A DNA stretch of 64,000 nt from assembly GCA_036389255.1 (NCBI GenBank), contig DASVQI010000001.1, positions 121,409 to 185,408 of the forward strand, read 5' to 3'. A program made the translations under genes and the position numbers. Below the pieces are notes generated by a model. The model made no database searches. It was not told the origin of the DNA and saw only the letters and a list, made by a program, of their open reading frames with translations. This document shows, piece after piece, positions 26,414 through 34,104 of this stretch. How positions within the stretch are numbered: the stretch's first letter is position 1; every line of letters begins with the position of its first letter. This DNA comes from JACVRN01 sp036389255 (GTDB lineage Bacteria; Acidobacteriota; Blastocatellia; Pyrinomonadales; Pyrinomonadaceae).

Positions 26414-26940
26414 AGTTCACAGAGACTCCTTTGAAGGGGGCTTACGTCATAGAGATGGAGCCGCACGGGGACGAGCGCGGCTACTTTGCGCGCACATGGT
26501 GCCGCGCGGAGTTCGAGGCGCACGGCCTGAACCCGCGCCTGGAGCAGTGCAGCACCTCTTTCAATCTCAGGCGCGGAACCTTGCGCGGGCTCCATTATCA
26601 GGCCGCGCCCTTTGAGGAGGCGAAGCTCGTCAGGTGCGCTCGCGGCGCTCTCTACGACCTGATTGTTGACCTGCGGCCCGGCTCTGAGAGTTTCAGGAAG
26701 TGGTTCGCCGTCGAGTTGACAGCCTCGAACCTGCTGATGCTCTACGTGCCTGAAGGATGCGCGCACGGCTTCCAGACGCTGGAGGACGAGACGGAAGTTC
26801 TGTATCAGATTTCGGAAGCCTACCAGCCGGATTACGCGCGGGGGATTCGCTGGAACGACCCCGGCTTCGACTTTCGCTGGCCGATAACGGAGCGCGTGAT
26901 GTCGGAGCGCGACCTGAGCTTTCCCGACTTTACAGGATGA
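26410..26940 (+). CDS. RmlC-like dTDP-4-dehydrorhamnose 3,5-epimerase family protein
   Basis: 176 residues, cupin fold. Motifs GDERGYFARTWC, QCSTSFNLRRGTLRGLHYQ and EGCAHGFQTLEDETEVLYQIS are diagnostic for RmlC. The start is the TTG at 26410 in a TTGA overlap with the methyltransferase, with GAGGT 6 nt upstream; upstream in-frame codons are inside the neighbour. In this block it would epimerise a CDP-4-keto-6-deoxy-C-methyl sugar at C3 and/or C5, although the enzyme family usually acts on dTDP sugars. Confidence 0.87.
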   Translation: MKFTETPLKGAYVIEMEPHGDERGYFARTWCRAEFEAHGLNPRLEQCSTSFNLRRGTLRGLHYQAAPFEEAKLVRCARGALYDLIVDLRPGSESFRKWFAVELTASNLLMLYVPEGCAHGFQTLEDETEVLYQISEAYQPDYARGIRWNDPGFDFRWPITERVMSERDLSFPDFTG

Positions 26941-27845
26941 AGAGAGTTTTAGTGACAGGGGCGGGCGGATTCGTAGGCAGGCACTCCCTGCCTCTGCTAA
27001 CGGCGCGCGGGTTCGAGGTTCATGCCGTCTCAAGGAGCGCCGCGCCCGAAGGGCCGACGGAGCAAGTCACGTGGCACCGCGCAGACCTGCTCAACGCGGC
27101 GGAGGTTTCGGAGCTTTTGACGAGCGTACGGCCCACGCACCTGCTGCACTTTGCTTGGTACGTAGCGCCGGGCAAGTACTGGACGGCGGTTGAGAATCTG
27201 GCGTGGGTTCAGGCCAGTCTGGAACTCTTGCAGCAGTTTGCGCGCTTTGGCGGGCATCGTGTGGTCGCAGCCGGAACCTGTGCCGAGTACGATTGGAGAT
27301 ACGGTTTCTGCTCAGAGCCTTTGACTCCGCTTCTGCCCCGTACGCTGTACGGAGTCTGCAAGCACGCGCTTCATGGGATGCTGGAGGCCGCAGCCGCAGG
27401 ATTAAATCTGAGCGCGGCGTGGGGGCGAATCTTCTTCCTTTACGGGCCGCACGAGCACCCCGCGCGCCTCGTCCCGCACGTCATACGGGGCTTGCTGCGG
27501 CGTGAGCCCGTGGCCTGCACCGAAGGGACTCAAATACGCGACTACCTTTACGTGCGCGACGTGGCCTCCGCCTTCGTCTCTCTTTTAGATAGCGACGTGA
27601 CAGGCGCGGTCAACATCTCGTCGGGCCAGTCCCTTGAGGTCAGAGAGATTATCTACCAAATCGCAGACCAACTGGACGGGCGCGAGCTGGTCAGGCTGGG
27701 AGCGCTGCCCGCCGCCGGGGATGAGCCGCCGCTTTTGGTGGGCGACACGCTCAGGCTAAAACGTGAGGTCGGCTGGACGCCCGGCTACAGCCTCTCGGAC
27801 GGGCTGGCCGAAACGATTCAGTGGTGGCGAGAACACCTTTATTGA
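26937..27845 (+). CDS. NAD-dependent epimerase/dehydratase family protein (SDR, 4-ketoreductase-like)
   Basis: 302 residues. The ATG at 26937 in an ATGA overlap starts the canonical Rossmann motif LVTGAGGFVGRHSL. AGTCAEYDW and LYGVCKH carry the catalytic Y-x3-K. Its place as the last gene of the rfbF-rfbG-methyltransferase-RmlC block suggests that it reduces the 4-keto group to finish a 6-deoxy sugar. Upstream in-frame codons (from 26757) lie inside the RmlC gene and are not used. The stop overlaps a 17-bp inverted repeat. Confidence 0.85.
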   Translation: MKRVLVTGAGGFVGRHSLPLLTARGFEVHAVSRSAAPEGPTEQVTWHRADLLNAAEVSELLTSVRPTHLLHFAWYVAPGKYWTAVENLAWVQASLELLQQFARFGGHRVVAAGTCAEYDWRYGFCSEPLTPLLPRTLYGVCKHALHGMLEAAAAGLNLSAAWGRIFFLYGPHEHPARLVPHVIRGLLRREPVACTEGTQIRDYLYVRDVASAFVSLLDSDVTGAVNISSGQSLEVREIIYQIADQLDGRELVRLGALPAAGDEPPLLVGDTLRLKREVGWTPGYSLSDGLAETIQWWREHLY

Positions 27846-27907
27846 TTCATTGATTCAATGAGGAAATAATTAATTGAGACAATGAGCCGATGAATCAATG
27901 AATCAAT
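27841..27907. repeat. 17-bp perfect inverted repeat plus CT tract
   Basis: Arms 27841-27857 (A plus TTGATTCATTGATTCA) and 27891-27907 are perfect reverse complements around a 33-nt AT-rich loop. Each arm itself repeats an 8-nt unit (TTGATTCA). The left arm covers the SDR stop codon. A (CT)7 run follows at 27917-27930. It may be a terminator without a T-tract or a protein-binding site. Confidence 0.6.
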
Positions 27908-27988
27908 TTCTTCTTCCTCTCTCTCTCTCTGAGCTTGTCGGCGGCGGGGTTCGCTAATAGAATTGTTCTTCTTGATTATTAGTCTGAC

Positions 27989-29068
27989 ATGAAAGTTGCT
28001 GCAATCGTTCCTTATCACACGGGCTTCTGTTCGGGGCAGAGGTTCAGAATAGAGCTTTGGGCCAAGCACCTCACGGGGCGTGGCATAGAGGTCGAGTATT
28101 ATCCCTTCGCCAGCCCGTCTTTGACCGGCATGCTCTACAATCAGGGACAGGCTCTTCAGAAGGGGCGAGAGATGCTGCGCTGCTACGTTGAGCAGTTGAG
28201 CCGCGTCCTGAGAGCTTCACGACCCGACATGATTTACATCTACAGGGAGGCCGCGCTGATTGGGCCCGCGTGGATTGAGCGGCTCACAAGGCGCTGGAAA
28301 GCTCCCATCATTTACGATATAGACGAGCCGCTCTTTATCCCCTATGTCAGTCCAAGCAACGGTCGGCTGAACATGCTCAAGTGCTTCTCGAAGGTCAACA
28401 CGCTGCTTGAGATGAGCGACCACGTGCTGGCCGTCAATCAGGCCATAGGCAAGTACGCCGAACGCTTTGCCAAACATGTCTCTATAGTGCCAATGGCGGT
28501 GGACACGGAGAGGTACAGCCCCGCGCCTAATGAGCTACAGCCGCCGCGCATCGGCTGGGTCGGCACGTTCACGAACCAGCCGAACATAGAGCTGGTCACG
28601 GAGCCGCTCAGACGGCTCGGGGAGTCGCACGGGACGATACTTCGCGTGATAGCCGACGTGCCCATGCGGCTGCCGGGCGTGGAGGTGGAGTTCATCCCCT
28701 GGGCTTACGATATTGAAGTGCCGAGGCTTCAGGAGTGCCAGATTGGCATCGTGCCCGTCAAGGAGAGCGTCTGGAGCCCTTGGAAGTTCTTCTTCAAGCT
28801 GATTCAGTACATGAGCCTCGGGCTCCCAGTAGTTGCGACCGCCACCGGGTCGAACAAAGAGATAATACGGGACGGCGAGAACGGCTTTCTGGCGGATTCG
28901 GATGAGGAGTGGTACGCTAGACTCAAGACGCTGTTGGAGAACCCGGAGCTGCGGCTTGAGATGGGAAGAGCCGCGCGCCGCACAGCCGAAGAGCAGTTCA
29001 GCCTCTCCCGGCAGATTGATTTTATCGAAGGAGTTTTTCAGGGTACTTCCGCACATGCGAGTTCGTGA
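27989..29068 (+). CDS. Glycosyltransferase family 4
   Basis: 359 residues. N-terminal PYHTGFCSGQRFR, then IYIYREAALIGPAW; C-terminal WVGTFTNQPNIELV and PWKFFFKLIQYMSLGLPVVAT, with the KL-x-QYM pattern of the donor site, then NGFLADSDEEW. It is set apart from the previous block by a 143-nt AT-rich gap, so it may start its own transcript. Substrate unknown. Confidence 0.84.
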   Translation: MKVAAIVPYHTGFCSGQRFRIELWAKHLTGRGIEVEYYPFASPSLTGMLYNQGQALQKGREMLRCYVEQLSRVLRASRPDMIYIYREAALIGPAWIERLTRRWKAPIIYDIDEPLFIPYVSPSNGRLNMLKCFSKVNTLLEMSDHVLAVNQAIGKYAERFAKHVSIVPMAVDTERYSPAPNELQPPRIGWVGTFTNQPNIELVTEPLRRLGESHGTILRVIADVPMRLPGVEVEFIPWAYDIEVPRLQECQIGIVPVKESVWSPWKFFFKLIQYMSLGLPVVATATGSNKEIIRDGENGFLADSDEEWYARLKTLLENPELRLEMGRAARRTAEEQFSLSRQIDFIEGVFQGTSAHASS

Positions 29069-29100
29069 GCCGGTCTTGCCCTGCGCTTTGAGTTGCTGAT

Positions 29101-30543
29101 ATGAACGGCCTCCTCATTCTTAGCCTGATATTTGTCTGCATGGGCATAGTCGTCTTTGTGCCGGAAGGCCCCACGGCGATAATAGTCGGACTGGTCTTTG
29201 GCGTTGTGGCCGCCATAGTCATCTCAAGGAATCGCACTCACGGCCCCTTTTTGCTGCGCCTGTTCTGCGCCGCCTTTTTAATCAGGATTCTAATCGGGAC
29301 GCTGATATACGTCGCCAACCTGCAAGCCTTCTTCGGCGGCGACGCCGTCACCTACGACCAGTTCGGCCAGTTGACCCTCTCCATCTGGCAGGGTCAGGAG
29401 ATGCACTTAAAGTCGTTCGTGGAGAAGTATTATGTTGGCGGCGGCTGGGGGATGCTTTATCTGGTGGCATCCGTTTACGCCATCACAGGGCGTAACCCGC
29501 TTGCCATCCAATTCATCAGCGCCGTGGCCGGAGCAGCCACTGCCCCCGCCATCTTCTTCTGCGCGCTGCGTATTTTTCAGAACATCAAGGTGGCGCGCAT
29601 CACTGCGTACTTCGCGGCCTTCTATCCTTCGCTGATTCTGTGGTCGTCTCAGGGGCTCAAGGACGGGCTGATAGTCTTTCTGCTGAGCGTGGTTATGCTG
29701 CTGGTCTTGCGACTGGGCGAGCGGTTCACCTTAAAGAGCGTGCTGTTTCTGGGCTTTGCCCTGCTCGGCCTGCTCAGCCTGCGCTTCTACATCTTTTACA
29801 TGGCGCTGGCGGCCATCGGCGGCAGCCTCGTCATAGGAATGAAGTCGCTGACGGCTAACAGCATGATTCGGCAATTCGCCACCGCCCTCCTGATTGGACT
29901 TTTTCTGACCTACTTCGGCGTGCTCAGGACGGCCACGCAGCAGTTCGAAGCCTACGGCAGTCTGGAACATATTCAGGTCGGACGCCTAGACCAGATGCAG
30001 ACGGCCAACTCCTCGTTCGGCAAGGACGTTGACGTCTCGACCTCATCGGGCGCGCTGAGCGCGATTCCGATAGGCATGAACTATCTACTGTTCGCGCCGT
30101 TCCCTTGGCAGTTGGCGAACCTCAGACAGAGCCTGACGCTGCCGGAGATGCTCGTCTGGTGGGTGTCCGTTCCGTTTCTGGTGCTGGGGCTGTGGTTCAC
30201 CATTAAATTCCGGCTGCGTCAGGCTCTGCCAATCCTGATGTTCAGCCTGATGCTGACCATCTCTTACTCAATCTTTCAGGGCAACGTAGGCACTGCCTAC
30301 CGCCAGCGCTCACAATTGCTGGTCTTCTACTTCATCTTTGTCGCCGTGGGCTTCGTCATCATGCAGGAGGTCAGGGAAGAGAAGAAGCGATTGATTAAGG
30401 CTAAGGAAGCGGAGCAACTGGCTAAAGTGGTGGCGCTGCGCCAGTCGCGCGCCATGCCCGGCAGGTGGAAGGAAGAGCCACCACGCGCACAGGAGCCTTT
30501 AAAGATAGAAGAGGGAAGGGAAACCGAGAGCCGGACGCAGTAA
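29101..30543 (+). CDS. Polytopic membrane protein, GT-C glycosyltransferase-like
   Basis: 480 residues with about 10-12 membrane segments and a charged 60-residue C-terminal tail. The first external loop has FFGGDAVTYDQFG, whose acidic pair recalls the catalytic aspartate loop of GT-C (ArnT/PMT-like) enzymes that use polyprenyl-phosphate sugars. It could instead be a Wzy-like polymerase; no decisive motif separates the two. It lies 32 nt after a GT4 gene and 21 nt before the second amidotransferase. Confidence 0.6.
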   Translation: MNGLLILSLIFVCMGIVVFVPEGPTAIIVGLVFGVVAAIVISRNRTHGPFLLRLFCAAFLIRILIGTLIYVANLQAFFGGDAVTYDQFGQLTLSIWQGQEMHLKSFVEKYYVGGGWGMLYLVASVYAITGRNPLAIQFISAVAGAATAPAIFFCALRIFQNIKVARITAYFAAFYPSLILWSSQGLKDGLIVFLLSVVMLLVLRLGERFTLKSVLFLGFALLGLLSLRFYIFYMALAAIGGSLVIGMKSLTANSMIRQFATALLIGLFLTYFGVLRTATQQFEAYGSLEHIQVGRLDQMQTANSSFGKDVDVSTSSGALSAIPIGMNYLLFAPFPWQLANLRQSLTLPEMLVWWVSVPFLVLGLWFTIKFRLRQALPILMFSLMLTISYSIFQGNVGTAYRQRSQLLVFYFIFVAVGFVIMQEVREEKKRLIKAKEAEQLAKVVALRQSRAMPGRWKEEPPRAQEPLKIEEGRETESRTQ

Positions 30544-30564
30544 GGCGGCGGGCTGGAAGCTGAC

Positions 30565-32448
30565 ATGTGTGGAATTACGGGAATCGTTCGCCGCGACAGG
30601 GAGCCGGTAGACAACGCGCTGCTCGCGGGCATGTGCGAAGCTATACGCCATCGCGGGCCTGACGAAGATGGCTTCTACATGAAAGACGGCGCCGGGCTGG
30701 CCATGCGACGGCTCGCCATCATAGACCTCAAGGGCGGCCAGCAGCCCATGCACAACGAAGACCGCTCGCTCTGGATAGTCTTCAACGGCGAAATCTACAA
30801 CTACCTTGAGCTGCGCGAAAAATTAGAGAAGCTGGGCCACAGCTTTTACACAGACAGCGACACGGAAGCCATAGTCCACGCCTACGAAGCATACGGCGCG
30901 GACTGCCCCAAGCACCTGCGCGGGATGTTCGCCTTCGCCATCTGGGACGAGCGCCGCGAAGAGCTTTTTTTGTCGCGCGACCGCGTTGGAAAAAAGCCGC
31001 TCCTTTACGCGCAGGTGGGAGACGACTTCATCTTCGGCTCAGAGTTCACCACGCTCCTACTGCACCCGAAGATAAGCCGCGAGATTGACACGAGCGCTAT
31101 TCATTACTACCTCTCGTTCATGTGCGTTCCGGCGCCGCTCACCGCCTACCGCATGATTCGCAAGCTTGAGCCGGGACACTCTCTGCTCTGGCGTCGCCAC
31201 GGCGACATGAAGATAGAGCGATACTGGCAGCCGGACTTCTCCAGAAAAGTCGAGATGAGCGAGGAAGAGGCTGGCGAGCGCGCGCTGGAAGTGCTGCGCG
31301 AAGCCGTGCGCGTGCGCCTGATGTCGGAAGTCCCGCTCGGCGCGTTTCTCTCGGGCGGCATAGATTCGAGCGCCGTCGTGGCTTTGATGAGCGAGCTTTC
31401 CAGCACGCCCGTCAAGACCTTCTCCATAGGCTTTGACGAGCAGGACTTCAGCGAGCTTCATCACGCGCGCCGCGTGGCCGAGCACGTTGGCGCAGAGCAT
31501 CACGAGTTCATCGTGCGGCCCGACGCTATGGAGGTGCTGCCGACACTCGTTGAGCATTACGGCGAGCCCTACGCGGATTCCTCCGCGATTCCCACTTACT
31601 ACGTCTCGCGCGAGACGCGCAAGCATGTGACCGTGGCGCTGAACGGCGACGGCGGCGACGAATGTTTCGCGGGCTATGAGCGTTACGCCGCGATGCGGCT
31701 GGCCGAGCGCTACAGGGGATTGCCGGGGGTGTTGCGCGAAGGCGTCATCCGCAGGGCCGTCGGCCTGATTCCTACATCCGAGCTTCGTAAGAGCCGCATC
31801 AGAAGCGTCAAGCGCTTTCTTCATGCAGCCTCGCTTCCTCCCGTCGAGCGTTATCTGCGCTGGGTCAGCGTGCTGGACAGGGCTGCCAAGGATGAGCTTT
31901 ACACGGAAGAGTTTCGGCGCGGCATGGAAGGACACGACCCGGCTGCTTGGCTCGCCCCGTGGTTCAAGCACGCCAACGGAGCGGGCGTGGTGGACGCCAG
32001 CCTGCTGACGGACACAATGACCTATCTGCCGAACGACCTGCTGGTCAAGGTGGACATCGCCAGCATGGCCGTCTCTCTGGAAGCGCGCTCGCCGTTTCTC
32101 GACCATCACGTCATAGAGTTTGCCGCGAGCCTGCCGGAGAAGCTTAAGCTGCGTGGGCTGACGACCAAGTACATTCTGAAGAACGTGCTGAAAAAACTGC
32201 TGCCGGTGGAGAATCTGAATCGCCGCAAGATGGGATTCGGCGTCCCCATAGGCTACTGGTTCCGCGACCGTATGAAACAGTTTCTGGGCGAGACGCTCCT
32301 GAGCGAAAAGGCTCTGGGGCGCGGGCTCTTCAAGCCGGAAGAGGTCAAACGCATGTTCGAGCTTCACACTCGCGGCGAGCGCGACTACGCGCACCAGCTC
32401 TGGACGCTCCTGATGCTCGAACTATGGTTCCAGAGATTCATTGATTAG
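30565..32448 (+). CDS. Asparagine synthase (glutamine-hydrolysing) family amidotransferase
   Basis: 627 residues. Cys2 nucleophile (MCGITG), RHRGPDEDG, FNGEIYNYLEL, then the synthetase domain with FLSGGIDSSAVV and ALNGDGGDECFAGYER. Unlike the copy at 16886, the spacing between RHRGPDEDG and RRLAIIDLKGG is the normal short one. Near its end it has the DLLVKVDIASM and SLEARSPFLDHH motifs usual in AsnB proteins of polysaccharide loci. Either free asparagine or amidation of a uronic acid is possible. Confidence 0.9.
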   Translation: MCGITGIVRRDREPVDNALLAGMCEAIRHRGPDEDGFYMKDGAGLAMRRLAIIDLKGGQQPMHNEDRSLWIVFNGEIYNYLELREKLEKLGHSFYTDSDTEAIVHAYEAYGADCPKHLRGMFAFAIWDERREELFLSRDRVGKKPLLYAQVGDDFIFGSEFTTLLLHPKISREIDTSAIHYYLSFMCVPAPLTAYRMIRKLEPGHSLLWRRHGDMKIERYWQPDFSRKVEMSEEEAGERALEVLREAVRVRLMSEVPLGAFLSGGIDSSAVVALMSELSSTPVKTFSIGFDEQDFSELHHARRVAEHVGAEHHEFIVRPDAMEVLPTLVEHYGEPYADSSAIPTYYVSRETRKHVTVALNGDGGDECFAGYERYAAMRLAERYRGLPGVLREGVIRRAVGLIPTSELRKSRIRSVKRFLHAASLPPVERYLRWVSVLDRAAKDELYTEEFRRGMEGHDPAAWLAPWFKHANGAGVVDASLLTDTMTYLPNDLLVKVDIASMAVSLEARSPFLDHHVIEFAASLPEKLKLRGLTTKYILKNVLKKLLPVENLNRRKMGFGVPIGYWFRDRMKQFLGETLLSEKALGRGLFKPEEVKRMFELHTRGERDYAHQLWTLLMLELWFQRFID

Positions 32449-32482
32449 AGTAATGGCAATTTGGAAGTTGAGAAGGTTGCTA

Positions 32483-32577
32483 TTCACCGCAGAGACGCAG
32501 AGAGACGCTGAGACGAGCGCAGAGGAAATTCAAACTCTCTGCGCTATCTCTGCGTTCCTCTGCGTCTCTGTGGTGAA
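32483..32577. repeat. Long imperfect palindrome of the CACCGCAGAGACGCAGAG type
   Basis: Arms 32483-32502 and 32558-32577 pair over 20 bp with one G-T mismatch; an inner 8-bp pair (GCGCAGAG and CTCTGCGC, 32518-32525 and 32537-32544) extends the hairpin. It lies in a 204-nt gap. I know this sequence type as a dispersed short palindrome in many environmental bacteria. That memory-based recognition was not checked by search. Confidence 0.65.
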
Positions 32578-32652
32578 GCGCAATTAACGTTATACACAAC
32601 TTCTAAATTATTCCACTACTTAATACTGTTTAGCTCAGAGGTTCTACCGGAA

Positions 32653-33405
32653 GTGAAGGGCGTCGTATTAGCCGGCGGATTGGGGATGCGGCTTATGCCT
32701 TTGACGGCTGTGACGAACAAGCACCTGTTGCCCGTCTACAACCGGCCTATGGTATATTACCCCATCCAGACACTCATAAACGCCGGGATTAAAGAGATAA
32801 TGATTGTCACCGGAGGTAACTCGGCAGGTGACTTTCTAAGGCTGCTCAAGAACGGGCGGGATTTCGGCCTGACGCATCTGGACTACACCTATCAGGAAGG
32901 CGAAGGCGGGATTGCAGCCGCGCTCGCGCTGGCCGAAGACTTCGCGGACAGAGAGCCAATCTGCGTAGTCCTCGGTGACAACATCATCGAAGGCAACATC
33001 TGCCGCGCCGTCGGCTCCTATCAGGCACAGGGCAGGGGCGCTAAGATTATCCTGAAGAAGGTTCCAGACCCCCAGCGCTTCGGCGTTCCGGTGATGGATG
33101 GCCGCACGATTCTGCGCATAGAAGAGAAGCCGGAAGTCCCCAAGTCCGAATATGCCGTTACGGGCGTCTACATGTACGACGCGGAGGTTTTCGACATCAT
33201 ACGCAGTTTGGTGCCTTCCGCGCGTAACGAGCTTGAGATTACGGACGTAAATAACGCCTATATTGAGCGGGGCTTGATGACGTGGGACGAGCTTGCAGGC
33301 TGGTGGACGGACGCCGGAATGTTTGATAGTCTGCTCTACGCTTCGAATCTGGTGGCCGGGACGGGCGCGAACAAGATGGAGATGGAAGATGCAGCCGAAG
33401 CGTGA
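32653..33405 (+). CDS. Sugar nucleotidyltransferase, RmlA-like
   Basis: 250 residues. VVLAGGLGMRLMPLTAVTNKHLLPVYNRPM is the classic RmlA nucleotide loop, split here into GLGMRL and NKHLLPVYN. VLGDNIIEG and RIEEKPEVPKSEYAVTGVY follow, along with LEITDVN. It likely activates glucose-1-phosphate to dTDP- or UDP-glucose. The start is a GTG at 32653. It pairs with an RmlC-like gene that overlaps its end by 17 nt, but no convincing rmlB or rmlD is visible, so a complete dTDP-rhamnose pathway is not shown. Confidence 0.87.
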   Translation: MKGVVLAGGLGMRLMPLTAVTNKHLLPVYNRPMVYYPIQTLINAGIKEIMIVTGGNSAGDFLRLLKNGRDFGLTHLDYTYQEGEGGIAAALALAEDFADREPICVVLGDNIIEGNICRAVGSYQAQGRGAKIILKKVPDPQRFGVPVMDGRTILRIEEKPEVPKSEYAVTGVYMYDAEVFDIIRSLVPSARNELEITDVNNAYIERGLMTWDELAGWWTDAGMFDSLLYASNLVAGTGANKMEMEDAAEA

Positions 33406-33892
33406 GGCGTCCATCCTGACTTTTAAGCAGGGAGAGATACGGGGCGTCGTCGTCCAAGATATTCAGAAGCATCTGGATGAGCGAGGGTGGCTCGCGGAGC
33501 TGTTCCGTCACGACGACATGGCCGAAGAGTTCTATCCGCAGATGGCCTACGTGTCCGAGTCTCATCCGGGCGTGCAGCGCGGGCCGCACGAGCACCTGAC
33601 GCAGGCCGACTTCTTCTGCTTCATAGGCCCGTCCAACTTCAAGCTGCGCCTCTGGGACAATCGAGCGGACTCCGACACCTATCGCAACGTGATGACGCTC
33701 TTCGTGGGCGAGGATAATCCCAAATCCGTGCTGGTTCCCAAACGTGTCGTGCATGCTTACCGCAACATGGGGCAGAAGCCCGGCCTCGTGCTCAACTTTC
33801 CCAACAGGCTTTACATGGGAGCAGGCAGGCGCGAAGAGGCGGACGTAATCCGGCACGAGGACGACCCGCACACGATTTTCAGTATGGACTAG
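33389..33892 (+). CDS. RmlC-like sugar epimerase (cupin)
   Basis: 167 residues. Cupin of the dTDP-4-dehydrorhamnose 3,5-epimerase superfamily: LDERGWLAELFR, PGVQRGPHEHLTQADFFCFIG, LWDNRADSDTYRNVM and LVPKRVVHAYRNMG. The ATG at 33389 has GGAG 7 nt upstream and overlaps the RmlA-like stop by 17 nt. This branch of the family is divergent and may act as an epimerase on another nucleotide sugar. A terminator-like hairpin follows. Confidence 0.8.
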   Translation: MQPKREASILTFKQGEIRGVVVQDIQKHLDERGWLAELFRHDDMAEEFYPQMAYVSESHPGVQRGPHEHLTQADFFCFIGPSNFKLRLWDNRADSDTYRNVMTLFVGEDNPKSVLVPKRVVHAYRNMGQKPGLVLNFPNRLYMGAGRREEADVIRHEDDPHTIFSMD

Positions 33893-33902
33893 AGGTAAGA
33901 GC

Positions 33903-33926
33903 GCCCGGCCATGAGAGCCGGGCTTT
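33903..33926 (+). terminator. Hairpin followed by a short T run
   Basis: GCCCGGC (33903-33909), 7-nt loop, GCCGGGC (33917-33923), then TTT. It follows the RmlC-like gene directly and precedes a strong ribosome site at 34092-34097. The T run is short, so only moderate strength is expected. The rest of the 212-nt gap shows no gene. Confidence 0.5.
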
Positions 33927-34104
33927 CGGGCAGCTTTTGTCGGGCGAGAGTTTTGAAGAGAGCCGGTCTGGTAAAGACTCCGACCTACAGTAACCTCATA
34001 AGCATTTCAAGGTCGGAGCCCAAGCGCGAACCTTTTTATCTAGCCGCTTTTTTTGTAGATGGTTTGCTGTCCGGTGCCCCGCTAATTTTGCAAGGAGTAT
34101 ATAG

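Noticed and set aside
27917..27930. The (CT)7 run as a phase-variation switch.
   Set aside because: It is outside any coding region and its spacing to promoter elements is unknown. It is kept only as a remark with the inverted repeat.
31057..32394. A 445-codon open frame antisense to the second asparagine synthetase gene.
   Set aside because: It lies wholly inside a well-supported gene on the other strand and shows no family motifs. Long antisense frames are expected in GC-rich DNA.
32483..32577. The palindrome as an ordinary rho-independent terminator.
   Set aside because: There is no T-tract at its end, and its sequence type suggests a dispersed repeat. Termination cannot be excluded, but is not the best description.
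32653..33892. A full dTDP-rhamnose (rmlABCD) cluster.
   Set aside because: Only RmlA-like and RmlC-like genes are present here. None of the SDR genes in the window can be assigned as rmlB or rmlD with confidence.
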